NCBI GenBank assembly: GCA_036940085.1
Contig: JALLBK010000319.1
Span: 1-39,694, forward strand
DNA: 39,694 nt
Origin: Discostella pseudostelligera
Taxonomy: Eukaryota; Bacillariophyta; Thalassiosirophyceae; Thalassiosirales; Thalassiosiraceae
Reading direction: 5' to 3'
The translations under genes were made by a program, and so were the position numbers. The stretch's first letter is position 1; each line of letters starts with the position of its first letter. This document shows, one piece after another, positions 1-9,432 of this stretch. The notes beneath the pieces are model-generated. The model did no database searches. It was not told the origin of the DNA and saw only the letters and a program-made list of their open reading frames with translations.

Positions 1-2212
1 ATAACCCAACGCCTACCAACTCGTACATCTGCCGCTAAGGGACCCGGACCAGTTGTTCCCAAAGGTATTCTACATTCGGTGACCCAACAGCTACCCTCAC
101 CACCAGCATAACCAGCACCACATTTAATGCCATCGATCCATTTTATTAGAACGCCCGAGGTTGGATCGACATGTGCACGTATGGATGAGTTGACTTTGGG
201 GTTCGCATTACTACTTGACCGCGAAGATCCGTCGAGATTCAGATAGTAATCATAGATAATCTTTCCCGAATTGAGTGATATTGTAGGTGCGATGATTTTG
301 CTATGATGAGATGGGATTTTGAATTCGACATGATGCAATTTGAAAGTGAGCAATGAGAGACATTATACACAAATCAGCAATTCATTGAACATGTAAGAAC
401 TCCAACAACTAGTTCAGAACGGCATGCAATTCAAGAAAGAAGAGTTCAATGAAACCGAATCAAACAAAGTACTTACTTGTCATCTAAGGCACGGACCACC
501 GTCAAAGTAGAATCATCATATGCATCCAATCGTAATACCGCCCGTGTTCTACCCGAACTTCCCACATCTCCCGAGAAGACACATCGTGCTGCACCGTCGA
601 TGAAATTATATGATGGTGATATTGATACGCCCTTACTGCATAAGAATAATGGATTTGGTATACGGATCGATCCTTTAATGTATTCAATTGAGGAGGATAG
701 TTGTTGAAGTATAGAGTTTGGATTGTGCATTGCCATGTTGGTAGTGGTGGTCGGAATGAAATTGTTTCCATGGTGGTTCAATGCTCCTCGTTTACCAGTG
801 GCCAACCGCACAAGTAGATGATTGCTCTTACGGTATTTATCCAATATTGCACTTGATGTAAACGCCGGCGATAGAGTCGAGGTGGGCGTCCCAAGTACCA
901 ATTCTATCATTCTATCACTTCCATGAGATGATAATGGTCGTTTCTGATAGGTTACCGACAAATTCACCTCTTTACTTTTGTTGTTGTTGTCGACCAGTGT
1001 GAATTGATTCGTAATTCCTCGACTAGTGGAACTAAGTCTTCGCACCATGCTGGATAGTCTTGGTACCGACAGCTTGGCACGTGCCCGGATGAGGTGCGGT
1101 GTGCTGGTAAATTTTGGACCGACGTGTCCATTGTCTACATCAGGAGAATAAATCATTGGGAATGGTCGCCATGCCATACCACATGATAAGGATGATAGCA
1201 ATGGTGCAATTATTGGAAATGGCCTAGTATCTTCCACTAATTGTGCATTAGTTGCATTGCTCCCATATCCGATGATGTCTGTAGTAGATGATATTGATTG
1301 AGCAGTGGTAGTAGTCGTCGTCGTAATCCTCCTCGTCGACAGCGGCTTCAACTGCCTCGTATGCATCTCAAACTTCAATTCTGGATGGACATTCCGTACA
1401 ACCTCCGACCATGACTTTCTCCATCCACTCTTTATGATGTTGTCACCCATTTTTTGTTTCATTGAAAATAGTCCCCTCGCGGACAACGACGAAACAGCAG
1501 CAGAAGAAGGAGCAACGTCGCCATTAATAGAAGAAGATAATGGAGGCTCCAAGAATATATCACCATCATCGAGCATGAACCCATTGGCGAATTGAGAACT
1601 TGATGATGATGGTGTGGCATATGTTGTTGATGAAGTAGGTCGATCATTGGTAGACACTGATGCAGTAGTTGGGCTAATATGAAACAATGCAGCCAGCTTG
1701 GAGGAGAGACCAAATGTCCCATCGTCCGTGGGGACAACAGCTGCCTCTTTTCTTCTTGTCATTATGGAAGAAGAAGATTGCAATGACGATGACGACAGTG
1801 TGCGTTGAACTCCCCCCCCTCGCCACTCGCCATGACATGCACCAAAGTAGGACTGATGGTCAAAATCGTAGATGCCACTACCGAGGGCCATGGAAGACGG
1901 ATCACGCAAGGTCAGCGTCAATGTTGGACCGATAGAATCGAATTTGTCGAAGAAAGATGAGATTGCTTTTTTGATGGATGGCGGTAACGACGCGGATGCT
2001 GCTGTTGATGTTGAAACGGAAGTCAACGACGGAGCCGCCGACACCGATGATGATGATGGTGACGCATCGGTCGACGTCGCCACGATGAGAGATCTTCCAG
2101 CATAGCAACAACCATGAAAGCAAAATAGAATTGCCGCTGTCGATGCGAGCAAAGATATGAAAGGGCGGCGACGTCGGCGCCGCCGACATATTGTGGTTCT
2201 TCGCTCCATCAT
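1..2212 (-). CDS. Secretory-pathway protein of unknown function, beta-strand rich, incomplete at the left edge
   Basis: I do not recognise a family. Two exons are visible: 2212-477 and 300 to beyond base 1, at least 678 residues. The apparent stop at 473-475 lies inside an intron (301-476, GTAAGT donor, ATAG acceptor, phase 2). Joining gives Asp-Asn-Lys and the frame stays open to the window edge. The start at 2212 (MMERR) is followed by an arginine stretch and a hydrophobic segment ending near CCYA, a clear signal peptide or anchor; the frame is open further upstream but has no such signal. The N-terminal half is Ser/Thr-rich low complexity. From about residue 280 the chain alternates short amphipathic strands with loops (for example KLSVPRL, VNLSVTYQ, IELVLG, LLVRLATG, SIRIP). 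This looks like an outer-membrane beta-barrel, possibly of a plastid or other envelope, but that is inference. Confidence 0.6.
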
Positions 2213-2566
2213 GAATTGAGTTGAATTGAATAATATGGCCAACGATACCATAGTACTCCTACCACATTGAATATCGTTAGATAGGAGTACGATAGTTGAA
2301 TGCAATGATCGGCAATCGTCTGCCTTCTTCGCCAAAGACATTTTTATCGCTAAATACTCTCCCGCCATCTTCGCTACTGCAAAAGATCTGCCTGCTGTTT
2401 GGCGACAAACAGCAGCTGCACCGCCGACACACGGACGCCGACGGCCGGATCTTTGATCTTTGGCTTTGACCATGACAATGGCGGCCGGAGACGAAAATTA
2501 GATAGTATCGATCCTAGGCGGCACGGCAAAAGACAGCCTACCAGACTTCCAAACTCAATCACAACA
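2213..2566. promoter_or_regulatory. Divergent intergenic region with one TCCCGCCA site
   Basis: This 354-bp stretch separates two oppositely directed start codons and should hold both promoters. It contains TCCCGCCA at 2360-2367, followed by TCTTCGC. The same 8-mer recurs in five other upstream regions of the window. Both flanking reading frames stay open across part of the gap, but neither extension carries a signal peptide or domain, so I treat them as untranslated. Confidence 0.4.
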
Positions 2567-3991
2567 ATGCTTTCGTCAACAATGAAAATCTCATGGCTGA
2601 TGACAGCAACAACATCGTTACTTCTCCTGGCGCACTACACCGTCGCCGCTGCATCTGCGGCAATCTACCCTCCGTCGTCATCGTCCGCATCATCGTCCGC
2701 ATCTCGACAGAGAACGTCATCGACAAACAACGTAGCTAGATCGTCAAGATGGAAGTTGAATAATAACAATGCCAATTACCGACACGATGCTACTCCAAGC
2801 AACCGCAGTGATGGTGGTGATAGCAGCATGCACCATCGACATCCTCGGAGACAATTATCCATTTCAGACCAGTTGGATATACTGCGTCTTGGTTTCATAC
2901 CCACTGCATCATCATCATCATCAATATCGTCGAAAAATGAGGAGCAGATGGAAGATGACGAATTGAAATCTTCACGACGAAATATGAATCGCATCCCTCG
3001 AGGTGGTGGCGGTGGTGGTGTATTTGACTATGATGCTACTTCTACACCCAGTCAATCAACTCATCAAATGCGGCAACAGCAACAACATCGACATATTATC
3101 AGACAATTATCAACGACAGAACAATTGGATATATTGCGACTTGGCTTCATTCCTACTTCATCATCATCGTTGCCATTGTCATCGAGTGGCATTACTCGTT
3201 TCCACCGCGGTGGTGGACATGATGTTGCCGACACCTCTACCACCAAGTTGACGCACCATCCTTTGTCGCAGCGATGTGCCACCATCCTCTCTCATCCACT
3301 ATCACTAGCATCGATCTTTGCATTCCTTGCCGGATATTCCAATGTACTATGCTACTCCAAATTTCAATGCTATGCCACCATGATGACGGGGAATATTGTT
3401 ACCATGTCCATATACTTGGGAGAGCAACAATGGAAAGATGCCTTGTGGAGGTGTACATTTGTAGTATGTTTTCTTGTTGGCTCTGTCATTAGTCGTGTTA
3501 TTGAGTTGGGAGGTCAGAGATGTAGCAGTAGCAGCAGTAGCAGCAGGAGCGGGATGACCGTATCGCAACAGAAACAAAACCATTGCAAAGTGATTGCACC
3601 GATTGTCGTTGTAATATTTGCTATTGCCGAGAAGCTCCTCTCGTCGACATCATCGTCGTCGTCAGAAGGAAAATACAAGATCGTCATTCCAATACTGGCA
3701 CTAGGATACGGCATGGTGTACGCCACCGCCAATCGAGCATTGAATGCCACCATGACACAATTATTAACAGGACATGTTACAAAGTTGGGTAGCTCGTTCT
3801 CCGATTACCTCATTGGTGGTGGATCGAAGCCATGGAGTGGGAAGAAGGAGGTGATAATGTCGTCTTGCATACTTGCCTCGTTTGTTTCGGGAGGCGTAGT
3901 TGGAAGTAGACTCCTTGCATTGGTAGCGACGGGGTTTCCACTCTTTGCATTGCTTGGGTTAGTTTATGCTTTGGTGCTTGTATTATTTTGA
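2567..3991 (+). CDS. DUF1275 (YoaK-type) multi-pass membrane protein with a duplicated N-terminal motif
   Basis: The 474-residue product has a signal-like N-terminus (MLSSTMKISW then a Leu/Ala-rich stretch), a low-complexity region to about residue 240, and a C-terminal DUF1275 membrane domain (about 245-474) with six or seven hydrophobic helices. The family hallmark MTGNIV is present, and the later YATANRALNATMTQLLTGH segment repeats the TGH/TGN theme typical of these proteins. DUF1275 proteins are poorly characterised membrane proteins found mainly in bacteria and fungi. The start at 2567 was chosen over an upstream in-frame ATG at 2399 because it places the hydrophobic segment at the N-terminus. 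Residues near 95-112 and 179-196 carry two copies of QLS-(3)-QLDILRLGFIPT, described under findings. The gene is single-exon. Confidence 0.85.
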   Translation: MLSSTMKISWLMTATTSLLLLAHYTVAAASAAIYPPSSSSASSSASRQRTSSTNNVARSSRWKLNNNNANYRHDATPSNRSDGGDSSMHHRHPRRQLSISDQLDILRLGFIPTASSSSSISSKNEEQMEDDELKSSRRNMNRIPRGGGGGGVFDYDATSTPSQSTHQMRQQQQHRHIIRQLSTTEQLDILRLGFIPTSSSSLPLSSSGITRFHRGGGHDVADTSTTKLTHHPLSQRCATILSHPLSLASIFAFLAGYSNVLCYSKFQCYATMMTGNIVTMSIYLGEQQWKDALWRCTFVVCFLVGSVISRVIELGGQRCSSSSSSSRSGMTVSQQKQNHCKVIAPIVVVIFAIAEKLLSSTSSSSSEGKYKIVIPILALGYGMVYATANRALNATMTQLLTGHVTKLGSSFSDYLIGGGSKPWSGKKEVIMSSCILASFVSGGVVGSRLLALVATGFPLFALLGLVYALVLVLF

Positions 3992-4473
3992 TTAATGATA
4001 ACGCAATATACGATCATGATGGATAATATTACATTGATTGAATCTGAACTACAATTTCAATCTTTGATTCTGAGATGATATCGCCACCTCCACAGTGAAT
4101 CATTCGCCAGTTATTGGAGGTGTCCCCTTTCTTCAGCATTCTGAACAAACTACAACATCCGATGCATTATTCAGCAAACAGTGATGCCTCTCACAAGAGC
4201 ACTGAGGCCAAACGAATGTGAACCGTCAATAGCCGAACTCCTCCGGCAAGAGACTCCACCGAAGCAGCAACACTCTGCATTTCCACTGAAGAAACTTTGA
4301 GTTTATCATTCAGAATTTCTGATAATTGTCTTCCTAGATTGAAGTGTTTTGCCATCATGAGGTGTAATTGGTTCGCTCGGCTTTGGATGCATTGTCGAAT
4401 GTCGATGAGTACTCGTACTCGCTTCCATACTTTGCATATCCGTTCTGCTGCAGTTGTTACATCGGAACGGATA
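3992..4473. other. Convergent intergenic region; one unexplained open frame
   Basis: This stretch lies between two genes that converge. It is 3' sequence of both and shows no domain. On the minus strand a frame runs open from about 4520 to 4191 but has no ATG at its head and starts inside the neighbouring gene. I see no RNA gene or repeat. Confidence 0.4.
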
Positions 4474-5595
4474 TCAAACACCCAAATGGACCTGTCCAAC
4501 CAAATACGCCGTATATGCACTCAAAATATGCCATAGACTATGCCACAAAATATACGGCAATCCATATTCCCATACCCAACACAAGCTCAAACATACAATC
4601 GCACCCAATCCCGAAAATATCACACTGGCGGGTAAATATTCCAAACCACTTTGGACCATGTAGATACCACCCACAATCAAGGCCGAGCCAGCGGTCAAGT
4701 AATCAATTAGCAATGCCAGCCGTACCTCACCTCGTCCAGCTCCTAATTCTAACTGGGCATAATGATAGGCAAACGAGACTAATCCAGCCAATTCTGTCAA
4801 TGTTCCGTAAAACACATCCCCGTTCATACTCAATGTAACCCCCACGGCACCATACAGTACATTAGTAGCCAAAAAGGCTATTCCAGCAGGAGAGCGAGGA
4901 GTTTGAGGCGATAGGTCGGCATAACTTAATCCCCATCCTCCAGTGGCATTATCCACTGCATCAGCCAAGGGTAAAAGATATGGACCAAAGGTTGATGAAG
5001 TAATGTCTTGGGGACGTCCATCTTTCTGAAAGGAGGAAGAGGGGGTGGGTAGAGTGGGTAGTTGAGGTGGTGTCAGGAGATTTGGGAGCTGTATCCATGA
5101 CGATGATTCATCATCGTTGTCACTGCTGTTGTTGTCGCTGTGGTGTACTCCACCTCCACCGCCTCCTCTACCGTCGTCATCATCACGTAATGAGAATGAA
5201 AGCGTAGTGGTGGTTTGATACTGATAGTCATTCCAACTACTCCGATGAAGTTGATTGAATGTCGTCTCCTTAATTCGTCTGCTGCTTATTATGCCGTTTG
5301 GTGGAATGGCAGTCAACGAGTGTAAAGATGGTGCAAAGAACGTAGGCCGACGTCGTAGTTCCTGCCGTTGGTGGAGGGATGTAGTAATGGAGGGCGGTGG
5401 TGCCCATGCATGCACACCAACAAACATCGTCTTCTCATCCAGCCGCTGATGAGAGAATGTAACGGTAACGACGACGACGACGACGACTGCGCAAACTAAG
5501 GCAGGGAAGGAACTGAATCGATGACATTGATGACAACGACTGCGACGAGGGTGAGGTCGTCGTGGGTGGGAGGGGTTGGGGATAGCGGCGGCCAT
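4474..5595 (-). CDS. Putative plastid-directed CREST-superfamily membrane protein
   Basis: A 373-residue, apparently single-exon protein. An arginine/histidine-rich leader is followed by a hydrophobic run of valines (about residues 32-47) and then VHAWAPPP near residue 60, resembling the signal-peptide cleavage zone of diatom plastid precursors although Trp stands where Phe is usual. Residues 70-200 are low complexity. The C-terminal half (about 225-370) is a multi-pass membrane domain. It shows S274-x3-H278, D298 at the head of a later helix, and H352-x3-H356 in the last helix. This Ser/His/Asp/His-His set matches the CREST superfamily (alkaline ceramidase, PAQR, Per1, TMEM8), whose members are metal-dependent membrane hydrolases. 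The family call rests on these motifs and spacing, so substrate and subfamily are unknown. The ATG at 5595 is the first true ATG; the frame extends two codons upstream from a GTG. Confidence 0.6.
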   Translation of the reverse strand: MAAAIPNPSHPRRPHPRRSRCHQCHRFSSFPALVCAVVVVVVVTVTFSHQRLDEKTMFVGVHAWAPPPSITTSLHQRQELRRRPTFFAPSLHSLTAIPPNGIISSRRIKETTFNQLHRSSWNDYQYQTTTTLSFSLRDDDDGRGGGGGGVHHSDNNSSDNDDESSSWIQLPNLLTPPQLPTLPTPSSSFQKDGRPQDITSSTFGPYLLPLADAVDNATGGWGLSYADLSPQTPRSPAGIAFLATNVLYGAVGVTLSMNGDVFYGTLTELAGLVSFAYHYAQLELGAGRGEVRLALLIDYLTAGSALIVGGIYMVQSGLEYLPASVIFSGLGAIVCLSLCWVWEYGLPYILWHSLWHILSAYTAYLVGQVHLGV

Positions 5596-5870
5596 GGTCA
5601 CGATGTGTTAATGACGATCGCGATGCATAGCATGTGCATGACGATCGCGAGGTTGATGGGTCGATTGGATGCAAATGAGGAGCCAGACAGACGAAAGATA
5701 CGCTTCTCTCAAATTTCTGACGCCAGACAGACGAAAGATACGCTTCATTGGATGGACTCCATCCACGTGGAGGGCAATTTCAATTGCCTCACTCTCGTCT
5801 CTCGTCACCATGCCTCCCGAACGCCGGACAGACGAACGGTGACCACACAGCCGCTGCCTCGTCTCTCGAC
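5596..5870. promoter_or_regulatory. Divergent promoter region with short direct repeats
   Basis: The region between the CREST-like gene and SDE2 carries a 13-bp direct repeat ATGACGATCGCGA at 5611-5623 and 5638-5650. It also carries a 25-bp direct repeat at 5682-5706 and 5722-5746 that starts GCCAGACAGACG. A diverged copy of the second repeat (GCCGGACAGACGAACG) begins at 5823. Such repeats may be binding sites or recent slippage products. No TCCCGCCA site was seen here. Confidence 0.45.
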
Positions 5871-8422
5871 ATGCATGACTTCATGGGCGGTGGTGGCCAA
5901 CCCGACGTAGACGCAGCAAATCAGGAGGTGCACGAGTTTGTGATCATCTACGAAGGTCCTCCTGCTCCAGATTCTGCTCCCTCTTTCCAAGCGAAGGATT
6001 TTTATGGAGGAAATAATGACAGCATTAGCAGAAGCAACACCGTTAGAAAGAACCGCCAGGCGTTCTGCCTCACGCTCCCACCTTCCACTTTTTCTTCACG
6101 CAGCCACAGCAGCAACAATTATACCAACAACAAGACATTGCCGTCGTCGTCGTCGTCATACGTGTTAGAACAGGACCTATTGGCACACGCATCAAAGAAA
6201 ATCGGATGGCCGGCCCATTTACTCTGCTGTCGACTTCAACAACATCATCAACCCAAACATTCACTACAGCAGCAACAACATGTAGACAATAAATCTTCCC
6301 AACACCAACACTTCCTACACTACTTCTTTCCCACTCAGTCCATCTACCATCCCCCAACTGAAACACTACACCATCATCATTCCCTTCCCATATTCATAAC
6401 ACTCCGTTCTCAATACACACTCATACTCGGTGGCAAAGGTGGCTTTGGGACATTATTGCGTGGTCAATCTCGACAGGCCGGAGCCAAACGTACTGTCGAT
6501 TTTGGCGCCTGTCGTGATTTGAGTGGACGACGATTACGACATGTCAATGATGAATTGAAGTTACGAAAGTGGAAGGAGGTGGAGGAGGCGAGGATGCGTG
6601 CTTCTGAAGCTGCTGGTTCTGGTGGTGGCAGAGGAGGTGATGCTGGTGCGGCAGCGGCGGCGGCGCTGACGGAAGCAGAGTTATCCGCCCTTCGCACTCC
6701 CTCCGGCATTCGGAATTGGCATCTCTCCATCCCCTCCTGGAGTGATGTACCCACCACTACCAACAAAGGAAGACGGAAAGTCGATCGACAATTGGAAAGG
6801 GAGGTACGTGGATATCAAATGAAAGAAGAGCGAATGCGTACGGAACAGGAAAAGAAACGAATGGAGAAAGAAAGTAGTGTGTTGGAATATGTACGACGAG
6901 GCGAGAAAGAGGGGGAGCGTGTCTCCTCGATTTCTAATGTCAGTAGTGTGAAGGAGGAGATTTTGGCTTATTTGAGAAAGAGAAAGTTGGACGAACGTGG
7001 TGGTAGTAAAATCGACGAGGGTACCGGCGGTAGGAGTGAACCCACGAAGGTGATGGCACCAGTAGTAGTCGCTAACAATGATGATATTGGAAAGGAAAGC
7101 GATCCGTCATGTCGTTATTTGATGACATTATCTGGTGAGATATCAATCCTCGAAGCCACAACCATTGCACCGTCTACATTGCCCGACAATCACGTGGTGG
7201 AGACGAGGTCATCGAAACTACAGCGCATCCAATCTCAATCAGACTTTGCTACGGCTGTCGTCCTATTGGACGCTGCCAAACTACGGGATATCAGCGGTGG
7301 CAAGGAAAGGGAAAGAAGAGGAGTGTACATTGAATATACTATTCAAACTGCAGGCCTTGCGCAAATTGGCTGGATACGTAGTCCGGGGGGTACCAGCAGC
7401 AGCGGCGTTGCTGCATTCCTTCCAAATAGTGATACTGGCGACGGTGTCGGTGACGATGATGCATCTTTTGGATTTGATGGATCGCGGGGACTTAAATTTC
7501 ATGGGGGAGAGAAGGAGGCAGAGACAGCATATGGTGCGTCATTACAGGATTCTGCTGGACTCGGAGGATGGAAATCTGAGGATATATTAGGATGCTATTG
7601 CAGATTCGTAGGGTCGTCGAAAATGAGAAAGAGCGAGGATGACTTGGCCACGAGGAGCTATATCGAAATTGGTTACACGCTGAATGGTGTAGATCTTGGT
7701 ATTGCCTTCACCGTTCCGGTTGATGAAAACGATGCATTTCATTTCTTTCCTGCACTGAGCCTGAATCTGGATGAAGTCGTAGATGTCAATATCGGGCCGG
7801 AATTTGCATACAATCGCGTTGATGGTTGTGTTGGNGAATCTGGATGAAGTCGTAGATGTCAATATCGGGCCGGAATTTGCATACAATCGCATTGATGGTT
7901 GTGTTGGCGCTTCCCAGTTGGTCATGTCTGAAACAACCGATGATGTTGTGGAAGATGATGATGATGATATCGAACGAGGAGGAGAAGGGTTGATGACAAG
8001 TAATGGTAACGAGAATGTACCTTTACAAAAGAGACTACGGGAAGATCCTTTGGTGGAGCCGAGCATTGACGATGAGGCAGTGAAAACGACTACAACGAAG
8101 CAGTGCGATATGGACAAACCAAGCAAATGCATCGAATGGGACGCTGCCTTTGATCTAAACAAATGCAATTCAGTTGACGAGTTGAAGGCTTTAGGTCCTG
8201 ACCGGTTGAAGAGCATAATGCTATCGATGGGAGTGAAATGCGGGTAAGAAATACCCTATCCTGTTCGCATTGTCATTATTATATAACTGACATAACGATT
8301 TGCTGCTTGTGCAAATACTCAGTGGAACAATTGACGAACGTGCGAATCGGTTGTACTCACTCAAGGGACTACGGAGAGACGAATATCCCACCAAAGTTCG
8401 AGGGAAGAACTTCGTACTTTGA
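5871..8422 (+). CDS. SDE2: SDE2-type factor: ubiquitin-like fold, SDE2 domain, SPRY domain and SAP domain
   Basis: SDE2 is made with an N-terminal ubiquitin-like fold that is cut after a diglycine. The freed C-terminal part, starting with Lys, acts in pre-mRNA splicing and in replication-stress control. Here GGKGGFG lies at residues 187-193, followed by the family signature CRDLSGRRLRHVN. The C-terminus reads LGPDRLKSIMLSMGVKCGG followed by TIDERANRLYSLKGL, the SAP-like end of human and plant SDE2. Between them (about residues 480-660) lies a SPRY-like domain (IGWIR, YIEIGYTLNG, FFPALSL). The ubiquitin-like part is stretched by Gln/His-rich inserts. Exon 1 is 5871-8243, exon 2 is 8323-8422; intron 8244-8322 splits KCGG. 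An N at 7835 between two 72-bp copies shifts the frame. Counting one copy gives 799 residues in frame, so the break is an assembly fault. The first ATG is at 5871; TTG at 5748 was rejected. Confidence 0.88.
7763..7907 (+). repeat. 72-bp direct duplication around an N: unmerged contig overlap
   Basis: Bases 7763-7834 and 7836-7907 are identical except for one G/A difference (7818 against 7891, Val or Ile codon), and only a single N at 7835 separates them. The copy plus N adds 73 bp, which breaks the SDE2 frame; dropping 73 bp restores an unbroken reading frame through the SPRY domain to the conserved SAP end. The single mismatch is what two alleles of a diploid would show. I read it as two contig ends that overlap but were not merged. 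Confidence 0.9.
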
Positions 8423-8592
8423 AAGAGAGCATGAGCAAGTTGGCAATGCAATTTTATATCATTATTCATCGATATCTAATAGAGGTGACGTTCGTCAGAT
8501 CAATCGACTACTATGCATTTGGAAATCTCAAGATGCTCTCGGTTAACTCCTGAATCTTCATCCTACACCTAACACCTACACCCAACTTCTAC

Positions 8593-8979
8593 TTAATGAT
8601 CACCCTTCTCCTCCACCACCGGCTCGTTCTCATTCTCAGGGACAGGATACGAATCATCAAACTTGATTGGCGGTAACTTCACATGGCAACTGCTTCCGGT
8701 ATGACCAAGAGAATGGCACTTTCGACACTCCCTTCGTGGACAATCTGCCCGATAGTGACCCAATTCTCCGCAATTGAGGCAACGCGCTTCGTACAAAGTT
8801 GGCATAATACAATTTGGATAGGAATCGTTTATTGGCTTGTTAAATTGAGTAGAACATTGATTAATGGTGAGGTCTCGACCTCTTTTGCTTTGCTTGCATT
8901 GACAGCAGGAGTTCTCGTTGCGGCAGCAAGAGGCAAGGGATATCATCGCATCGTCGAGAGTCGAGAATGCAAATCTCAT
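8593..8979 (-). CDS. Small protein with two CCHC zinc knuckles
   Basis: A 128-residue product with two classical CCHC zinc knuckles: CLNCGELGHYRADC followed directly by CRKCHSLGHTGSSC (both C-x2-C-x4-H-x4-C). Such knuckles bind single-stranded RNA or DNA. The first 60 residues hold further cysteines (CC, CCQC) but no knuckle spacing I recognise. The C-terminus is acidic (PENENEPVVEEKGDH). The start at 8979 is the only ATG before a stop; an upstream exon cannot be ruled out because the N-terminus looks less conserved than the knuckles. It converges on SDE2 with about 170 bp between stops. A long plus-strand frame lies antisense to it (8683-9411) and is rejected. Confidence 0.7.
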   Translation of the reverse strand: MRFAFSTLDDAMISLASCCRNENSCCQCKQSKRGRDLTINQCSTQFNKPINDSYPNCIMPTLYEARCLNCGELGHYRADCPRRECRKCHSLGHTGSSCHVKLPPIKFDDSYPVPENENEPVVEEKGDH

Positions 8980-9432
8980 GATGCAATGATGACAACATCA
9001 AAATTTTGTGGGGAACGAAGGAAGCAAGAGGAAGCAATCGCTCTTCTCATTGAGGATGATGTGTTGAAGTTTCACAAGTCTTCAAGTTCATCTGGCCAAA
9101 TTAGTCTCATCAACACTCACACTATGAATTTCGGGTTCAACTCTCTCACTATTCGGGATTGTTTCAGCTATGTACCGTGCATTTGTTGCAGTTCTCGGAT
9201 TCGTGTTGTTCGACGTGTGCATGCACTTCCGGTCACCAACATGACGCTTCTTTTACCGCGAACACATCGTATCGAGCTAGCCGTCCATCCTCCCTGCAAA
9301 GATTTCAGATTTCATGCAATGAAGTTGAAACTGAATGGGACGAAGGCCAGTGAATGCAACCCGACCGGCAGCAAACAATCTCTCTCTAGAGAGAGGAGTA
9401 TTCGAGGGTAGTCATACTCTCTATCAAACACC
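8980..9432. other. Divergent intergenic region, no clear signals
   Basis: This stretch lies between the zinc-knuckle gene and the fibrillin-like gene, which diverge. The minus strand carries a GTGAGT at 9115-9120 that could be a splice donor, but no convincing exon precedes it. A perfect 14-bp palindrome, CTCTCTAGAGAGAG-like, lies near 9380-9395. No TCCCGCCA site was seen. Confidence 0.3.

Noticed and set aside
2213..2473. N-terminal extension of the beta-rich gene to 2473
   Set aside because: It would bury the signal peptide, runs into the opposite gene's leader, and shows no domain.
4448..4510. A 44-nt intron (GTCCAT to CTGCAG) giving the CREST-like protein a different tail
   Set aside because: The donor is poor and the length is below every other intron in the window (66 bp or more).
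5748..5870. SDE2 start at 5748
   Set aside because: The codon there is TTG, not ATG; the first ATG in frame is at 5871.
7783..8247. Separate second gene starting at 7783
   Set aside because: It is the SDE2 frame after the N seam; its start codon is inside the duplicated copy.
8683..9411. 242-codon plus-strand frame
   Set aside because: It lies antisense to the two CCHC zinc knuckles, shows no domain, and the knuckle strand explains the conservation.
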